A stretch of 64,000 nt of DNA, from positions 7,868,322-7,932,321 of the forward strand of contig NC_033627.1 of assembly GCF_001540865.1 (NCBI RefSeq), in the 5' to 3' direction. The notes beneath the pieces are model-generated. The model was not told the origin of the DNA. It made no database searches and saw nothing but the letters and a program-made list of their open reading frames with translations. Numbering within the stretch: the first letter of the stretch is position 1; every line of letters begins with the position of its first letter. The stretch is from Ananas comosus. Lineage: Eukaryota; Streptophyta; Magnoliopsida; Poales; Bromeliaceae. A program made the position numbers and the translations under genes. Positions 45,301 through 56,231 of this stretch are shown piece by piece.

Positions 45301-47326
45301 AATGGATTCTAATGGAATATCTAGTAGTTTGAAGCTTTCTTTTTGCTTCTTTAAAGATCAAAACCATGATTGAGCCCAAGGTGAGCTTCAACCCACCTCT
45401 AATGGTGAAATCTAATCTAGGGTTTTGGAAAGCCTAAGAATGGTTCTAATGAACAATTTAGAGTATAATGAAGCTACTTTTGCTTCCCAAAGAGATCAAA
45501 CCCTAGGTTTTGATATACATTGGAGCTAGGGCACCCAAATTGGGGCTTTTGCTCATGGGGATTTCTAAGTGCAATTGACCCTCTAGAAACCTAATTGGGG
45601 GTATTTCCGACGCGTTGGTGCGCTCGGATTTATGTTACGAAAAGCCAATGTAAAGTTACAGCCAAATAAACCTAATTTGGCTTCGTTATGCCGCAGGTAA
45701 AGAACGAAGGGTCTAAAAATCCTAAGAAAATCATCGGAGCACCTTTGAAAGCCTACGAGGTGGGTGGTGCTTCTCAAACTCATTGAACTTCTCTCTATGC
45801 CTAATGTGTCATTCATTTGAGCATATATGTTACATATTTGTTGCATGCATTTTAGGGTAAAGTAATGATGAAAATGTAATGATGCATGATTGTGAGTACA
45901 ACTTGCATAATATGATGATTAAGAACTTGTGATGTCGAAAACCCTATGTGTATGCATGAGAGAAAGTGAGCACCCAAAGTGAGCAAAAGAACAGAGTGAC
46001 ACTACGACATAGATCGAGTGGCATTTGATAAAGTGATGTAAAGAACACTAGAGCTAGTGTAAAGTCATGATTGAACTTATAAATCCTTTGAGTTAAGGAT
46101 ATGATCATGCTTGCTATGAGTTCCGTGCTCGAGGGCGGTCGCTCCCCCTCGGGCGATACGCTCCGGAGTTATGCATCACGGGTTGGAGTAAACCCGAAGG
46201 ACGGTCCTAGCGGGTGAGTTCCTGCGATGATGGACTTAATGTGAAGCAAGTTAATGTGGCGAAACCCCGGGGTTAGCCTTGAGATTAAAGAATAAAGAAT
46301 AAAGAACAAAGAGCAAAGAATAAAGAACAAAGAGCAAAGAACAAAGAACAAAGAGTAATGTGAAAAGAACAAAGAACTTGCATAATCTGCATATGTTTAA
46401 TGTTGAGCATATTCCTTGCTTTTGTTCAGGCAATATTAGTATCATGTTGTAGATTGGTTACTATATTTCAGCTTATCCTTTCTATTATGCCTGAGTTAGT
46501 TCTAGTGGGAAAGTCGGTAATGTTGAGACCGAACCCACTGGGAACTTTATTGTAGTTCTCACCCCACTATTCCCACAGAGCCGGGACCGAGCGAGCCGGC
46601 GAGCGACCGAGATAAAGGTATCGCGCCTTAGACAGAGGCCACCAAAGTTGGGTTTCATTTTGTAGCAAAGTACCCTATGATCATCTTTTGTATATGATGG
46701 TAAATGATATAAAGAAAAGATTGTAATGTGTATTTTGAGGTAAATGTGATGTAAGAAAGAAATGATGAGATGACATGTAAGGAATCCGAAAATGAACAAG
46801 ACAAATGCAATGTATATGATCTAAATTGAATCATAGTACTTATATATGTTTAGTTTTCCTTTCTTTCACTAATGGCTATTGCTTACCCTCGTGTAAGCCG
46901 TTTGTGTATGTTTCCGCTAGTGCTTTTCTCTATTGATGAAAATGTACATGTGATGAGCCTTGGACGGATAGGGGAGACTCTGTCCGTTCGGTGTCTGTTT
47001 GACGTGCTCGGGTCGGGCCAAATTGGTTTCGGTCCCGGGGCGTGACAGAGAGAGTGAGAGTTTTATCCATGTATAGAGACCACCTATGATGTACTTTTGG
47101 CTCTTGTATTCAGATTTTCAGATGTACTACTTATGGTTTATATTTAGTGGATTTTAGCCTTTTGCTTATTCCTCTATTGTAGAATCTAGTTGTACTTTGC
47201 TCTGATATTCCTAGATGTTCTTCTTCTATTGCTTTATTTATCGCTTCATATTAGACACCTTATATGTTTTAGACGTATGGCGGGTCTAGACACGCTCCGG
47301 GCGGGCTTCCGCTTGGTCTCGTGACA
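42369..47326 (+). mobile_element. Type-E solo LTR (E5), target duplication GGTGG, split by B3
   Basis: TGTAACACACCGGGCC to GTCTCGTGACA, flanked by GGTGG at 42364-42368 and 47327-47331. Net length without B3 is about 2460 bp. TGTACCGGTACA-type array 42567-42725, donor AGAG|GTTGGA near 43039, hairpin GTGCC-ATAAAGA-GGCAC near 43687, GC-rich block near 43900-44090 and stem-loop near 44389-44412. The terminal CCGGGGC before GTGACA seen in relatives is deleted. Confidence 0.93.
44555..47047 (+). mobile_element. Type-B solo LTR (B3) nested in E5, target duplication GAGAG
   Basis: TGTAATATACCG to GGGGCGTGACA, 2493 bp, flanked by GAGAG at 44550-44554 and 47048-47052 (low-complexity site, so the exact boundary is slightly ambiguous). 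Array 44728-44965, donor AAG|GTAAGC near 45243, stem-loop near 46530-46560. It has fewer hairpin units than B1 and an expanded AAAGAACAAAGAGC-type repeat at 46285-46375. Confidence 0.93.
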
Positions 47327-47331
47327 GGTGG

Positions 47332-47532
47332 GGCCGGTTCGTTCGCGGCAGACAAACAAATGACATTATGACATCAATAGTAGAGTGTCATCAATGAGTT
47401 TTGAATGCTAGTATACAAGTGTGGCATTAATGAGAACAATAAATGCATGAGGTTAAGTATAAAGAACAAGTAGTGTATGTGACACTAATGAGAGTTAAAG
47501 AATGAAAAAAATGAGACATTTGACATTATGGC
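47332..47532 (+). mobile_element. Type-B-like LTR (B4), first piece
   Basis: AT-rich sequence with the AAAGAAC style of type-B LTRs. Assigned to B4 because removing F2 (47533-50158) joins it to 50164, and that piece is clearly B-like. Its own 5' start is not visible; the GGTGG of E5 adjoins on the left. Confidence 0.6.
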
Positions 47533-50158
47533 TGTAATACACTGAACTTTAGCAAATTGTGAAGTTCGAGTGTGTGGAATGATATGTGGATCTATCCTAC
47601 ACCTTCTAAAAGGCTTAGACAAGTTTTTGGCCAAGTTAGAGGTTGATTGGAAGGTTAAAAATAAGAAAGTGCATTAATCTGGCAAATATTCAGCCTTTTC
47701 TGCATTGTGTACCGGTACAACCATCATCGTGTACCAGTACACAATGGCAGAAACGTGGCAGCAAGGCTAATTTGGTAATTTCACATCTTATCTCATCTAC
47801 TTGACCCCAGCACGACTCCTGGAGTGTTTTGGAAGGTGTTAGAGCTCAGAGGAAGAGTTTTGCACTTGTCTTACTCTCTCTCTCTAGGATTTTTCTCTCT
47901 CTACATAGAAATCGAAGATTAAGCTCGATTTCCTCGCCTGGCTTGTTTTTCGCTGGTTGCGAGTGTCGCAGAGCTATCGTGGACGAGTGAGAGAGTATTT
48001 TGGAAGATTTTTCGCAGCTCTGACCCAGTAGGTTATTGGTTGGAGGCTTGTTAAGGTAATTGACTCAACTATTCTCTAATCGATGTTCTAATAATCGAAT
48101 CGAGGGTTGATTTTGAGTTTTTGCTCCCAGCTGAGTTAGACAGAGGTTCCAGCAGCTAGAGATGAGTTATTTTCTTGTGCTTTATCCACTTTAGACCAGG
48201 GATAAGCTGCTTCGAAGCTTGATAATGGTAATTAGTCATTTATGGTTCTATTTCAGAACTAAACGCGGTTAAATCGGGCGAATTAATGCAGTTTGAAATA
48301 GTTTCTTTGCAGCAGGTTTTCGATTCATTTTGAGCTAAATCAGTGACCTTGGGGGTTAGTTTAAAAGGTGTTTCAACTAGGGGTAAGTAGAAATTTCAGT
48401 TAGAAAACTGATTTCGCAAGATTTCGGCTATATTGACTAGTTTACGAGCTTTTTGATGCCGTTTTGGTATTGTTCGCAGTGAGAGTGCAACCAACCTTTG
48501 GATCATCTTCGGTTGGCATTGGAGAGCCTTTAGAGGTTGAACTTGAGGTGCTAAAGTGAACCAAAATAGGGATTTAAGTTACTATTTTGTACTAAGTGAG
48601 TTTTGTGCCAAATTTGGACAATTCGGTTGTAGTTTTGATGTGATTTTTAATACTTGATTTTCAGCAGGTTCATGAACCAGTGAGCTGAATTGTGGGATTC
48701 TTTTGGGCTGTATTGAGCTTAGTGATAGGTGGGTTTGACCTAACCAAAGCAAGTGAAGCTCCCCTATGTTCTATATGTTATTATAGAATTGATACATAAT
48801 GTTTGAGTTGTGATTATGTTCTTGATAAGGACTTAGAACATCAATGCCAAAACATTTGCTGTATTTGAGATGAATCCTCTATGAAGTAGAGAGAACTCAT
48901 GCATAAATTATTTATGTTCATATTTGGTTTAGTTGAATAACTAATGGACAAATCTATTATGCTCCTATAAAGTAGAGAACAATGATATTCTCTTGATTCT
49001 ATTGACGATAAAGTAGAGAACAATGACATACTTTGTGACTATATTGATAGTACCCTGATAGTGGAAAGTTTCTAATGCCATGTGTAAATTAGCATTACTT
49101 TCATGTACTTACTAATCTAGTGGATACTAGCAAGTTTTATTGCTTAGTATAATGAGAATTCTGATCAATAGATCGAGAGTGAGAACATAGTGTACTATGA
49201 CATGATGATTGAGACATATTGGGCTATGGATTTTGCTTGCTTGCCATCGTGCTCATTCGCACACGCTTGTGAGGGTCGCTCCCTACAAGCCGGTACTCCG
49301 GAGTTGGCCTACGCGACAAATGCTCGCCTGTGCGGGATTGGGTGCCGAAGTGGATTGCCGTGGGGAGTGTATACTACCACGGAGCCATTAGGCGCGGCGC
49401 AAGCTGGACTACCTTGTGTAGGTCCTTATGAATACAATTAAAGTTCGAAATGACAGTAATGAATGATTATCAGTTATAGTGTACAGTATTCACTTACACG
49501 TTCATGTTATGTTCATGCTTACAATAGTTGCTATGCTTTTATTATTCAGTCGATTCATTACTGCAGAAAGTAGGATTACATGTTGATTACCTGTTAACAG
49601 TATAGATATATCATGCAATTACTGCTTTTACTTTCATTCAGTACATCATGAGCCTAGTGGTGTAATTCGCCGAGGCTAGCGGCTTACCCACTGGGAACTA
49701 TTGGATAATAGTTCTCACGCCCTTTTTATTGTTGTTTTTATAGAGCCACTTACAGGAAAGGCTAGGAATCGCGGCAAGGGAGTCGCGTCTAGCTAGATCT
49801 AGCATTGGAGCTTGACTATATGATCACCTTGCTACTCGGGCTACGGCCGAGGGTGATGTCCCCGTGTATAGAGAGACCACCACTGTACCTATATTTTGTG
49901 TTCCTTGTGATGTATATGTGGTCGGGAACCAGAGATTATAGTTTTGATACTTCTCTGCGATGTTGAGATTTTGGGTTGTGTACTCTTTGTTCTTTGTTCA
50001 TGGTCTTATTGACTTATACTTTGCTCTAATATCAGGATAGGATTTTTCTTTATTTTCTTCCTATCGACTTCCTTCTTTGTAGACGCCTTATATACTGCAG
50101 GTGTATGGCGGGACTGTGCACGTACCGGACATGCTTCCGCTGGTAATCGGGCGTGACA
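47533..50158 (+). mobile_element. Type-F solo LTR (F2), target duplication ATGGC
   Basis: TGTAATACACTGAAC to CGGGCGTGACA, 2626 bp, flanked by ATGGC at 47528-47532 and 50159-50163. Only two dyads (TGTACCGGTACA and TGTACCAGTACA, 47707-47746). Donor TTAAG|GTAATT near 48054, hairpin CTCTA-TGAAG-TAGAG near 48877, GC-rich block at about 49250-49420, stem-loop GAACTATT-GGAT-AATAGTTC near 49695 and a TTTTTATAGAGCC acceptor position where CAG is changed to TAG. Confidence 0.94.
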
Positions 50159-50163
50159 ATGGC

Positions 50164-50338
50164 ATATGTGATTATGACATCCTCATAGTTGAGGCGTCCT
50201 TATAGTTAGGGAATGGATTGAGCATTGCATCCTTAGAGTTAAGAATTAGATTGAACTTGGCATCCTTATAGTTAAGGATTGGATTATACTCGCCTATAAG
50301 TCTTGGCTCGAGGGTTGCAGCTTTACCTCGAGCGATGA
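50164..50338 (+). mobile_element. Type-B-like LTR (B4), second piece with tandem hairpins
   Basis: Four consecutive hairpin units: CCTCA-TAGT-TGAGG (50181-50194), CCTTA-TAGT-TAGGG (50198-50211), CCTTA-GAGT-TAAGA (50231-50244) and ATCCTTA-TAGT-TAAGGAT (50262-50279). Loop bases stay nearly constant while stems vary together. The GGCTCGAGG...CCTCGAGCGATGA block then matches type-B LTRs. Cut after GATGA (50334-50338) by D2. Confidence 0.75.
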
Positions 50339-52688
50339 TGTCATACCCTGAATTCCCCAAATCCGAGAGTTGCGCTTCGTCGAGAATCGACTAATGGTTG
50401 ATTGGATAAGCTTTGGAAAAGCTTAGGATGCACAAATCCAAGAAGTGCATTGGAATGGAGTCCGCGAGGGCAAATCATGCAAATTGCATTATTGGGCTGA
50501 AGTTGCCCTCGGGGACCGGTCTCTGGTTGGAGAGACCGGTCCCATCAGCAGAGGCTAGGGTCGCTGGTGCGACCAGTCCCTGGTCAGGGAGGGACCGGTC
50601 CCCGTAGGTGATCTCAGCGGAAATAGCCGAAAATCGGCTAAGTCCCACGAGACGAGCTCTCGGGGACCAGTCCCTGGTGGGCAGACCGGTCTCCTAGGGA
50701 CCGATCTCTCAGGGAAAGACCGGTTCCCGAAAACGTGCTGTCTGGGAGAGCTCTCGGGGACCGGTCCCTGGTCGGGGAGACCGGTCCCTCCGCGCGCAGA
50801 ATGCCCAGTAAGGGCTGTGTAAGAGATGAAATGTGGAGAGGCCTTAGAGGATATTGTTACAAAATGAGAGAGGGTATTAGAGAGACCTTTTTCCTCTCTC
50901 TCTCTCACTCCCTCAGCCTCTCTCTCTCCCTTTCTCTGATCGTGCAAGGGAGGGGAAGAAGAAAAGAAAGAAAAGAGAAAGAGAAGAGAAGAAGAAAAAG
51001 AGAAAGGAAAGGAGAAGAAGAAGAGGATCAAGGAGAAGACCCTCTTCCTCATCTTCATCTTCATCTTCCTCTCACCTTGGAGCTCTTGGAGAGGTAAGCT
51101 TGGTGCCCTCTCATGGTAAATCCTTAAAGATAGGGTTTTGATCTCTAGAAATGGTTAGAATGGAACCCTAGCATGCTATTAAGATGGTTTTTCCCCATTT
51201 CATAGATCGATTTGGTGGATTTGGTAGTAATAGCATCTAGGGCGCCCAAATTGAAATTTTGTGATTTGGGAGGGTTTGATCTGATTTGACCCTTCGTAAA
51301 CCTAATTGGTAGGTAACGAAACACGTTGGCGAAGTCGGTTCGGCAATCCGACAAGCCGTTGCAAAGATATTGAAGAAACAGACGCTTGGAGCTTCGTTTC
51401 TGCCTGGAGGGCCGAGGCGACGTCCATAAATCGTGAAATCGGGTCCCGAGCACCGTAGCAGCAAGGCGAAGACCTTTAGTACTTGAATCGGCGAAGCGGC
51501 GCGCTCTCGGGGAGCAACTGTGAGATCGGGCCTAAACGGGTGCCGAGTGCCGCGGGAAGCCGATTGCAAGTGTCGACGAGCAATTGGAAAGCTAACTAAG
51601 GTGGGTTGTGCTTACCGAAGTGACTAGGTCGCCCTTTATGTCTAAGCAATGTAATCCCATGTTGATGCATGTGCATGTAGACAAGAACAAGTAATGCATG
51701 ATGAATGATAATGCATAGAGTAAAATGCTAAGTAGCGAGCATGATGAACGTGACATGTAAGTAATGTTAGCAAAAGTAAAGAATGCATGTTAATAATAGT
51801 GCATAGATGAAGATGCTAAGTAGATGCTTATGAATAATGCTATATATATATATATATGCATGTAAACTAGATGATAACTCTAGTTTGAGTAGAGTTGATT
51901 GATATAAGGTACTCGATTGGACAACTAGGATGTCGACTAGATCGAGTGGCACCTAACCTAGTGTTAAAGAACATATGTTGAACAAGTGAACTTAGAGTCG
52001 AGCCAGTCTAGGTGTGGCATCGAACTTAGTGTTAGCAAACATAGGTCGATCTAGTAAACCTAGAAGTGGACATCTAGGTAAAGATGACGTGAACCTAGAG
52101 ATTGTGCCTAGGTTATGTGATGTGAATATAGAACCTAGAGTGTTGGAACCTAGGTTGATGAGTATAGTGGTATAGCCACTAGGATGAGCTAGGTCGACAG
52201 CATAGGGTTGGTTATGGACCCTCGACCTGTGGAAAGTGGATTCCAGAATCCCCTGACTTGTGATGACCCTGGTAGAGGCTAGGGCGTTTGTGCGACGACT
52301 TCGCCGCCGAGCTTGATACCGAGGGAGGATTGGGGGCGATCACATGGAGATCACCGCCCGGGGCTTGAACCATTGTCGTGGCGTTTGTGCGATGATTTCG
52401 TCGCCGGATGGTTAAGCCATTTGAGGATTAGACCGCCAGAGCAGACTGAGTCCATGCTGGGTAAGTACGATGCGGGTGCCTCCAGGTGGCTGAGTCTGTC
52501 ATGTACCGTTGTTGTGTGAGGTGCGATTCGTTCGCCGCCAGACGATGTGTCAGGTCTCGAGCTCACGCTGGGTAAGAGCAACGCGATCGCCGCCAAATGG
52601 TCAAGTCGTGCGACTTGAGCTGTGCTTAGCGTGTGCGACGACTTCGCCGCTAGGAGGCTGTGACAGAGAGAGGGCAGTAGGCTGATGA

Positions 52689-53172
52689 TGTGACGCCCCA
52701 GCTTCCCAGGGGGTCACCCATCCTAGGACTACTCCCATCCCAGCACGCTTAACTCTCTTAACCTCTTGGGACTTGCCACCACCCAAAATGCTTAAGCCGG
52801 GTTAAGAGTTTAGCCCTCTTATATCTCATATATAGGACTATCTGAGGTCTCACAATCTCCCCTCCTTTAAGCCTTGACGTCCTCGTCAGGCTCAGACTCA
52901 CAAGTACCAGGCGATGTGAGACTCGTCTGGCTAGCCCGTCATCCAGACCCTGGCTCAGCAGAGACTCATCTCACACTTCCGGCTGGTAATTGGCTCTGAT
53001 ACCATCTGTGACGCCCCAGCTTCCCAAGGGGTCACCCATCCTAGGACTACTCCCATCCCAGCACGCTTAACTCTCTTAACCTCTTGGGACTTGCCACCAC
53101 CCAAAATGCTTAAACCGGGTTAAGAGTTTAGCCCTATTATATCTCATATATAGGACTATCTGGGGTCTCACA
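52689..53172 (-). mobile_element. Cassandra-type TRIM, 484 bp, complete
   Basis: A terminal-repeat retrotransposon in miniature on the minus strand. Two 166-bp LTRs (52689-52854 and 53007-53172; ends TGTGA...TCACA) flank a 152-bp interior. The primer site TGGTATCAGAGCCA (minus, 52991-53004) lies two bases inside the right-hand LTR. The polypurine tract AAAGGAGGGGAGA (minus) abuts the left LTR. Target duplication GATGA at 52684-52688 and 53173-53177. The LTRs carry sequence matching the 3' half of plant 5S rRNA, the hallmark of the Cassandra family. It encodes no protein and would depend on other elements for enzymes. It lies inside solo LTR D2 and is among the youngest insertions here. Confidence 0.93.
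52699..52754 (-). repeat. 5S rRNA-derived segment in the left TRIM LTR
   Basis: The minus strand reads AGTTAAGCGTGCTGGG ... GAGTAGTCCTAGGATGGG and TGACCCCCTGGGAAG. This corresponds to the A-box, intermediate element and C-box of the 5S internal promoter. A second copy is at 53017-53072. It is not a functional 5S gene because the 5' half is absent. Confidence 0.85.
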
Positions 53173-54043
53173 GATGAGCAGCCAGTGCGCGGGCTATCCG
53201 CGGATGATTGACTCGGAGCCGAGTCGGGTGGTTATCTTTGATAGGGTAGAGGAACCCTTATGAGCTAGAGATAGAGGCAAGAGCTAAGGTAATAGAGACC
53301 TTAGAAGCCAGTGGATTGAGTTGAGATCCTAAGGTAATTGACCTTAGAGTTGATGAAATGAGCTAAGAGTAGCCAAGTAAAGTGTAGAATCAATTGATCT
53401 ACTAGTTGTTGCATAGAGTTGCATGATTTTCATATCGCATATCGTGAGGCATGTCATGTATTTCAATTGAATATATATATCTGTTGTATATTGTTGAACT
53501 AATATATTGCAGCGCCTCCTCGGACCTATCGGTCGAGCTTTTCCCTTAGGTGGCCGTACCCACTGGGAACCATGGAGTTGGTTCTCACCCCACGTTGTTT
53601 TGGGGTGTTTTCAGGTTGTACGTTTGCGGCGCGGCGGCGCAAGGCGAGGGTGTAGCTTCGTAGATAGCGCCCTACCCCAGAGACCGAGGTAGCAGTACCC
53701 GAGTCGGTGGTCTAGCTTGAGGGGTTTAGAGACAAAGTGCAAACTTGTAATAAATTGTAATAATGTAATTGTATTTGGAAGTTAAGCAAATGTAAAAGAG
53801 AAATATTGCATGAAGTGAATGCGTGTAATAACAGTTAGTTCTATGTATTTGATACTTCCTTATGTAATCTGGATTGATATCCGTTCCTAGTTGGAACATT
53901 AGTTGATTGTTTGGATTGCGACGCCTAGAACGTATAGGGGAGACTCTATCCGCGTATAGGGGAAACCCCGGTCCGTTCGGCGGTCTGTCGTCGGCGCCGC
54001 GATCCTGTCCAAATTGGCGGTCTGTCGCGGGCGTGACAGATGA

Positions 54044-54865
54044 GCTCCGGAGTAGTCATCCTTGGTTGGTGTTTTCCCAGAGGACGGTCTCGTCGGGTTG
54101 TAGGAGTCTTCCCGATATTAGGGATTTTGAGTTGGTGAGTTGCTTCGGGCAAAACCTACAAGTTAGCCAAGAGATTGAGTACTGGAAATGTGATCTTGCA
54201 TGCATCATGAGCATTCTATTTGAGCATTATTGTTGATTATATCTTGTTCAGACATATTAGCTACATTTGTATAGTTTGGTTACTATTTATCTGTTTATTT
54301 TTCTATTATGCCTGATTTAGACTTAGTGGAAAAGTCGGCGAAGTCGGCGGACAAACCCACTGGAAACTTTGTTGTAGTTCTCACCCCACTATTTTTCACA
54401 GAGCCGGGACCGAGTGAGCCGGCCGACGATCGCAGTAAAAGTATCGCGCCATGGACAGTGACTGCCCGAGTCAGTTCCATATTTATTTAGTTGCATTCCC
54501 CATATATCATCTTTTGTATTTGATGATATTAGTATTATAAATGTAACAAATGATGTAAAAGTTTATATTTTGAAAAATCATGTGATGTAAAAGAAATGAT
54601 GAAAAGAATGTAAATGTAAAGGTTGAATGCATGTATGTGGTTAAAAGTTAATCATTATACTTGTATGGATGTTTAATTTAGAATCTTTCACTTTTGGCTA
54701 CTGCTTGTCCTCGTGGAAACCATATATGTTATGTTTCCTCTTGTGCAATCTATATACTTGATTTCTACTTGTGTTGAGCCTTGGGCAGACAGGGGAGGTG
54801 CTGTCCGTTCGGCGTGTGTTCGACGTGCCCAAACCGACCAAATAGGTCGGTCCCGGGGCGTGACA
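54044..54865 (+). mobile_element. Type-B-like LTR (B4), third piece
   Basis: Continues B4 from GAGCTCCGGAGTAG and ends CCCGGGGCGTGACA at 54865. It holds the block CCCACTGGAAACTTTG...TAGTTCTCACC (about 54354-54384) and acceptor TTTCACAG|AGCCGG near 54400. More diverged than B1-B3. Confidence 0.85.
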
Positions 54866-55405
54866 GATAGTATAGTAGCATGTAGCTATAGAGTTCATTC
54901 CAGTTTTTTTTGCTATCTCTTGCACGTATTTCTATAGACTTAGTGGGTGAACCGTTGAGGTCGGTGACGGTACCCACTGAGGACTACTCTATTTGCAGTA
55001 GTTCTCACACCTTGTTGTTGACTCCCTTTTTGCAGAGTCTTCGTTGGCAGCTGCTGCTGTTATGGATTCAGACCGAGGCAAGGGAGTCGCGAGTTAGAGC
55101 CATCCCTTCCTTGGTTGCCAGCTAGAGGAGCACCTATCCAGAGGTAGTGTTGGGTTTTGTTTGTACATACTGTGATGTTGTCGTGGTACTCGCTGGAGCG
55201 AGTTAGGTATAGACATTTTGTATGTACAGGAACCCCTCAAGATTTATTTATATGTTTATTTTTCTATTTAGCAGCTCTTTACCTTGTCGTCGTAGCTTGG
55301 TTTTGTTTACAAGTACAATTATCGCTTTGTATACAGGAAAAATTTCTGTATATACGGCGGGTCTGTTAGTGTGCCCGGAGAACTGTGGTAATCCGAGGTG
55401 TGACA
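54866..55405 (+). mobile_element. Type-G LTR fragment (3' half)
   Basis: Another LTR of the same design, only its end: stem GGACTACT...AGTAGTTC (54980-55005), acceptor CTTTTTGCAG|AGTC near 55036, the GACCGAGGCAAGGGAGTCGCG motif near 55069, and a terminus GAGGTGTGACA. It was probably the target of B4 (GATAG after 54865). Its left half is not visible. Confidence 0.7.
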
Positions 55406-56134
55406 TGCGGCGCCGCAGGAACCTCCGCGGCGTCGACGTCGGTGAAGATACGTTGTTGTCGGAGACAACAGAGGAGGAGGGAAAGGGAGAGGACGAGAAG
55501 GGCGAGAGAGGCATCATCATCGGAGACGGTGGAGAAAGGTCGGAGAGGAAAAAAAAAGAGTCGCGGCGCGGCCTCAGCGGGCTCGGAGGTGAAGAAGGTA
55601 GGGGTGGGCGGGCAAAGGCAAGGGCGAGGGCGAGGGCGAGGGTATGAGGGTGAGAGGCTAGGTGGGTTGTTTTTGCCTCCGTTGTCTTCCTCGGCGAGAG
55701 AATAAAAAATGAATGAGAGAAAGAAAAAAGGAGAGAGAAAGAGGATAGAAAAAAGTAATAAAGGTATGAAAATTCGGACCGAATTTACAAAATAAAAAAA
55801 ATGCAGCATAATTTTACAAAAGCTCAAAATTTGTGAATTTTTTATGTAAATTGGCCAAAAAATTTTACCAATTCTTTAATCGGAAGATATAAGAAATGAT
55901 GTACAACACTGTTGCACGCAGTGCACATCTAGTGAATACTCGTGAACGATCCTCGACGGTCCGATTCCATTTTCACTTCCCACGTGAGTTGCGCGTGCCG
56001 AGTTCTGGAAGGCGTCCTCCTCCCTCCCATCCCGCCCCTTATCCGCTCTACGGGCTACTACGCTCTTCTTGTCCGTCTCGCTTTCCTCGCTACCCACATC
56101 CGACCCTTCCGCACAGGATTCTGGCAGCCCCAAA
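55406..56134. other. GC-rich and AT-rich 5' region of the RRF gene
   Basis: 55406-55690 is GC-rich with a short (GGGCGA)n run near 55618-55642. It can be read open in several frames but shows no domain, so I do not call a gene. 55700-55880 is A-rich. A G-box CACGTG lies at 55981-55986, about 150 bp before the RRF start codon, and a CT-rich segment (56030-56120) looks like the 5' UTR. Confidence 0.45.
55981..55986 (+). promoter_or_regulatory. G-box CACGTG upstream of RRF
   Basis: CACGTG about 150 bp before the start codon. G-boxes are common in light-regulated plastid-protein genes. A six-base motif can occur by chance. Confidence 0.3.
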
Positions 56135-56231
56135 ATGGCGTTTCAATCCTCATCGCCCGCCGCCGCTCGGTCTCGACTGTCGCCTTCTTCTTTCCTCCTC
56201 TCCCAGCGAGCAGGCACCCTTTTCTCTTTAC
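56135..56231 (+). CDS. RRF: RRF exon 1 (transit peptide, tentative)
   Basis: [20 protein letters not shown] is a good chloroplast transit start: Ala second, Ser/Arg-rich, no acidic residue. I end it at 56231 (C|GTTTAC) because exon 2 needs a one-base overhang. An alternative donor at 56255 (A|GTTACT) also fits and adds eight codons. The 4.2-kb gap to exon 2 leaves some doubt that it belongs to this gene. Confidence 0.55.

Larger units (their letters stand above)
50339..54038 (+). mobile_element. Type-D solo LTR (D2), target duplication GATGA, with nested TRIM
   Basis: TGTCATACCCTG to GCGGGCGTGACA, flanked by GATGA at 50334-50338 and 54039-54043. About 3211 bp without the TRIM and its duplicated 5 bp, close to D1 (3234). 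Array 50508-50790, donor GAGAG|GTAAGC at 51093/51094, AACCTAG-type hairpins 51955-52165, stem-loop GAACCA/TGGTTC near 53568-53585. Confidence 0.94.

Noticed and set aside
52689..53172. A pair of 5S rRNA genes
   Set aside because: Only the 3' half of 5S is present, with many changes, within LTRs that have primer site and polypurine tract. It is a Cassandra TRIM.
55366..55827. Open frames on both strands in GC-rich DNA at 55385-55827
   Set aside because: Low-complexity (Arg/Gly/Glu or Ser/Pro) and open in several frames at once because of composition. No start context or domain.
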